In this document: piece after piece, positions 6,083-7,403 of the stretch | Layout of the letters: the number at the start of each line of letters is the position of its first letter | Position numbering within the stretch: the first letter of the stretch is position 1 | Origin: Deltaproteobacteria bacterium | Lineage (GTDB): Bacteria; Desulfobacterota; Dissulfuribacteria; Dissulfuribacterales; UBA3076 | Direction: 5' to 3' | Assembly: GCA_021159445.1 (NCBI GenBank) | Contig: JAGGRV010000496.1 | Coordinates: 1-7,403 of the forward strand | DNA length: 7,403 bases | Translations under genes and position numbers: made by a program | Notes under the pieces: model-generated | What the model saw: the letters and a program-made list of their open reading frames with translations, nothing else | Told to the model about the DNA's origin: nothing | Database searches by the model: none

Positions 6083-7330
6083 ATGAAAAATGTCTTAATA
6101 GTAGATGACGAAAAAGTTTTCCTGCTCAGTCTTTCAGACGGTCTTAAGTCATATTCTGATGAATTCAATGTCTTGATAGCTTTCAATGGAAAGGAAGCTG
6201 TCAAAATCCTGAATTCCAGCAAAATTGATCTGGTTGTTACAGACCTGAAAATGCCTGAAATGGACGGGTTTCAGCTCTTGGCATATTTGACCAAACATTT
6301 TCCTGGCATACCAACAATCGTGATGACAGCATTCGGCACGCCGGATATGGAAGCAAAACTCCTTGCTATAGGTGCCACTCAATATCTGGAAAAACCACTG
6401 GACTTCGATGTGCTGGCAGACAGCATCCGCCAACACGTTGCTGGAGGCGATTCCCAAGGGTATATTAAAGGCATTACCCTGGGTACGTTCCTGCAATTTC
6501 TGGAAATGGAAAGGAAAACCTGTACTCTTACGGTAACATCCAATGAACATATTGGCAGGCTGTATTTTCTGGAAGGAGAGCTAATTAATGCCAAGAGCGA
6601 GACAACGGAAGGTGAGCAGGCAGCCTACGAAATCATTGGTTGGGATGAAACAGAGATAGAAATTAATTATTCATGCGAAAACAAGACTAAGACAATAATT
6701 TCCCCGCTTTCTTTTGTCTTGATGGAGTCTTGTAAAATTAAAGATGAAGCCTCAAAACCACTTGAAGAACAAGAGACAAAGGATATTGAAGAAAAAGGGA
6801 TTGATGGGATCGAAGAAATCGATTTTTTGGTAGACAAAAAGGAAGACGAAACAAAACAGGATTACATAGAAGAAAAATACGAAGAACATTTAGTATCACA
6901 ACCTGGAATAGAGGATAAATCAAAAAACTCAGGCCTTATGACAGCACAAGAAAAGTTAGAGCCGTTTAAATCAATTATAGGTTTTTCAGGTATAGGGATT
7001 CTCACACCAGCCGGCGAACCACTTGTCATGTTGCCGGCCGAAGAGTCGAGTTTAATGGAAACTGCTATATTGGCCAACAATATACTGGTTAATGCCCAAA
7101 AGGCATCTCAAGAAATGGGGGCCAGTAGCTGTGAAATGATCCATATAGAGACAGATCGTATTCATATACTTGTGCGATGCTTAAATGAAGGCGAAGACCC
7201 ATTCAAGGTCCATCCCGGCAAAGCTCACATACACATGGTCTTGGTGCTGTCCTCTGAGGCCGGTATCGGATTAGCCAAACTGAAAATGGCATCTGCGATT
7301 AAATCATTAGCAGATGACTTCAGGATTTAG
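6083..7330 (+). CDS. Response regulator: receiver - DUF4388 (PatA-like) - roadblock/LC7-like
   Basis: This is a 415-aa soluble protein. Residues 1-118 form a complete receiver domain with acidic pair D8/D9, phosphoacceptor D54 (T-D-L-K-M-P-E-M-D-G), T82 and K104 (E-K-P). Residues about 127-195 (I-K-G-I-T-L-G-T-F-L-Q-F-L-E-M-E-R-K-T … G-R-L-Y-F-L-E-G-E-L-I-N-A) match the DUF4388/PatA N-terminal pattern seen in regulators with non-DNA-binding output. Residues about 217-283 are a low-complexity linker rich in Glu, Asp and Lys. Residues about 291-412 (F-S-G-I-G-I-L-T-P-A-G-E-P-L … A-N-N-I-L … H-I-H-M-V-L-V-L … G-L-A-K-L-K-M) resemble a roadblock/LC7 domain of the MglB kind. No helix-turn-helix, GGDEF or AAA+ domain is present. 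It is probably phosphorylated by the kinase just upstream and acts on a partner protein, plausibly a Ras-like small GTPase. The receiver call is firm, DUF4388 likely, roadblock moderately likely. Confidence 0.92.
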   Translation: MKNVLIVDDEKVFLLSLSDGLKSYSDEFNVLIAFNGKEAVKILNSSKIDLVVTDLKMPEMDGFQLLAYLTKHFPGIPTIVMTAFGTPDMEAKLLAIGATQYLEKPLDFDVLADSIRQHVAGGDSQGYIKGITLGTFLQFLEMERKTCTLTVTSNEHIGRLYFLEGELINAKSETTEGEQAAYEIIGWDETEIEINYSCENKTKTIISPLSFVLMESCKIKDEASKPLEEQETKDIEEKGIDGIEEIDFLVDKKEDETKQDYIEEKYEEHLVSQPGIEDKSKNSGLMTAQEKLEPFKSIIGFSGIGILTPAGEPLVMLPAEESSLMETAILANNILVNAQKASQEMGASSCEMIHIETDRIHILVRCLNEGEDPFKVHPGKAHIHMVLVLSSEAGIGLAKLKMASAIKSLADDFRI

Positions 7331-7337
7331 AATATTT

Positions 7338-7403
7338 GTAAGCGTTTACAGGGCACCGCATCTGCTTTGTTGTCGGGCACTTGAAGTACAGGGAGTACGT
7401 CTG
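7338..7403. repeat. Partial palindromic intergenic repeat at the window end
   Basis: Immediately after the response regulator the sequence reads GTAAGCGTTTAC, then GCATCTGCTTTGTTGTCGGGC, then an imperfect palindrome centred near 7392 (GTAC-AGGGA-GTAC at 7386-7398, with G-A / T-C outside). The layout suggests the left half of a larger inverted repeat whose right arm lies beyond the window. I recall similar 'GCATCTGCTTCGTTGTC' elements in intergenic DNA of Desulfobacterota. No terminator with a U-run is seen here. Confidence 0.45.

Overview
The window reads as a bacterial chromosomal segment of moderate GC. The style of its repeats (a 'GTCATTTCGA…AGAAATCTT' hairpin element at the left end and a 'GCATCTGCTTTGTTGTCG' element at the right end), together with soluble two-component genes and a PatA/roadblock response regulator, is most reminiscent of Desulfobacterota (Deltaproteobacteria). 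That assignment rests on remembered patterns and not on a search.

Left part (1-903, genes on the minus strand): a CcbP-like calcium-binding protein gene is damaged or rearranged at both ends. Its 3' end carries a 143-bp MITE-like inverted-repeat element (50-192), which supplies a premature TAG stop. Joining the DNA on either side of the element restores the last codons of the gene, changing the end from WFVN* to WFVNYRYF*. At its 5' end, a lysine-rich small ORF with a good ribosome binding site (553-726) overlaps it in another frame. The two may be halves of one frameshifted gene.

Middle (904-1430, minus strand): a compact type II toxin-antitoxin operon. A RelB/DinJ-type antitoxin is followed, with an ATGA overlap, by a YafQ-family mRNA interferase. 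The toxin has Tyr where the family has a catalytic His, so it may be weakened.

Right part (1643-7330, plus strand): a 1084-aa SNF2-family ATPase with an N-terminal SWIM zinc finger, transcribed divergently from the toxin-antitoxin pair. It is followed by a soluble sensor histidine kinase and then a response regulator with the order receiver - DUF4388 (PatA-like) - acidic linker - roadblock/LC7-like domain. Kinase and regulator are spaced 39 bp apart and are probably a cognate pair. The regulator's output is protein-protein interaction rather than DNA binding, and a roadblock domain suggests control of a small Ras-like GTPase of the MglA type encoded elsewhere. The window ends inside another imperfect palindromic repeat. 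No tRNA, rRNA, CRISPR or transposase gene was seen.
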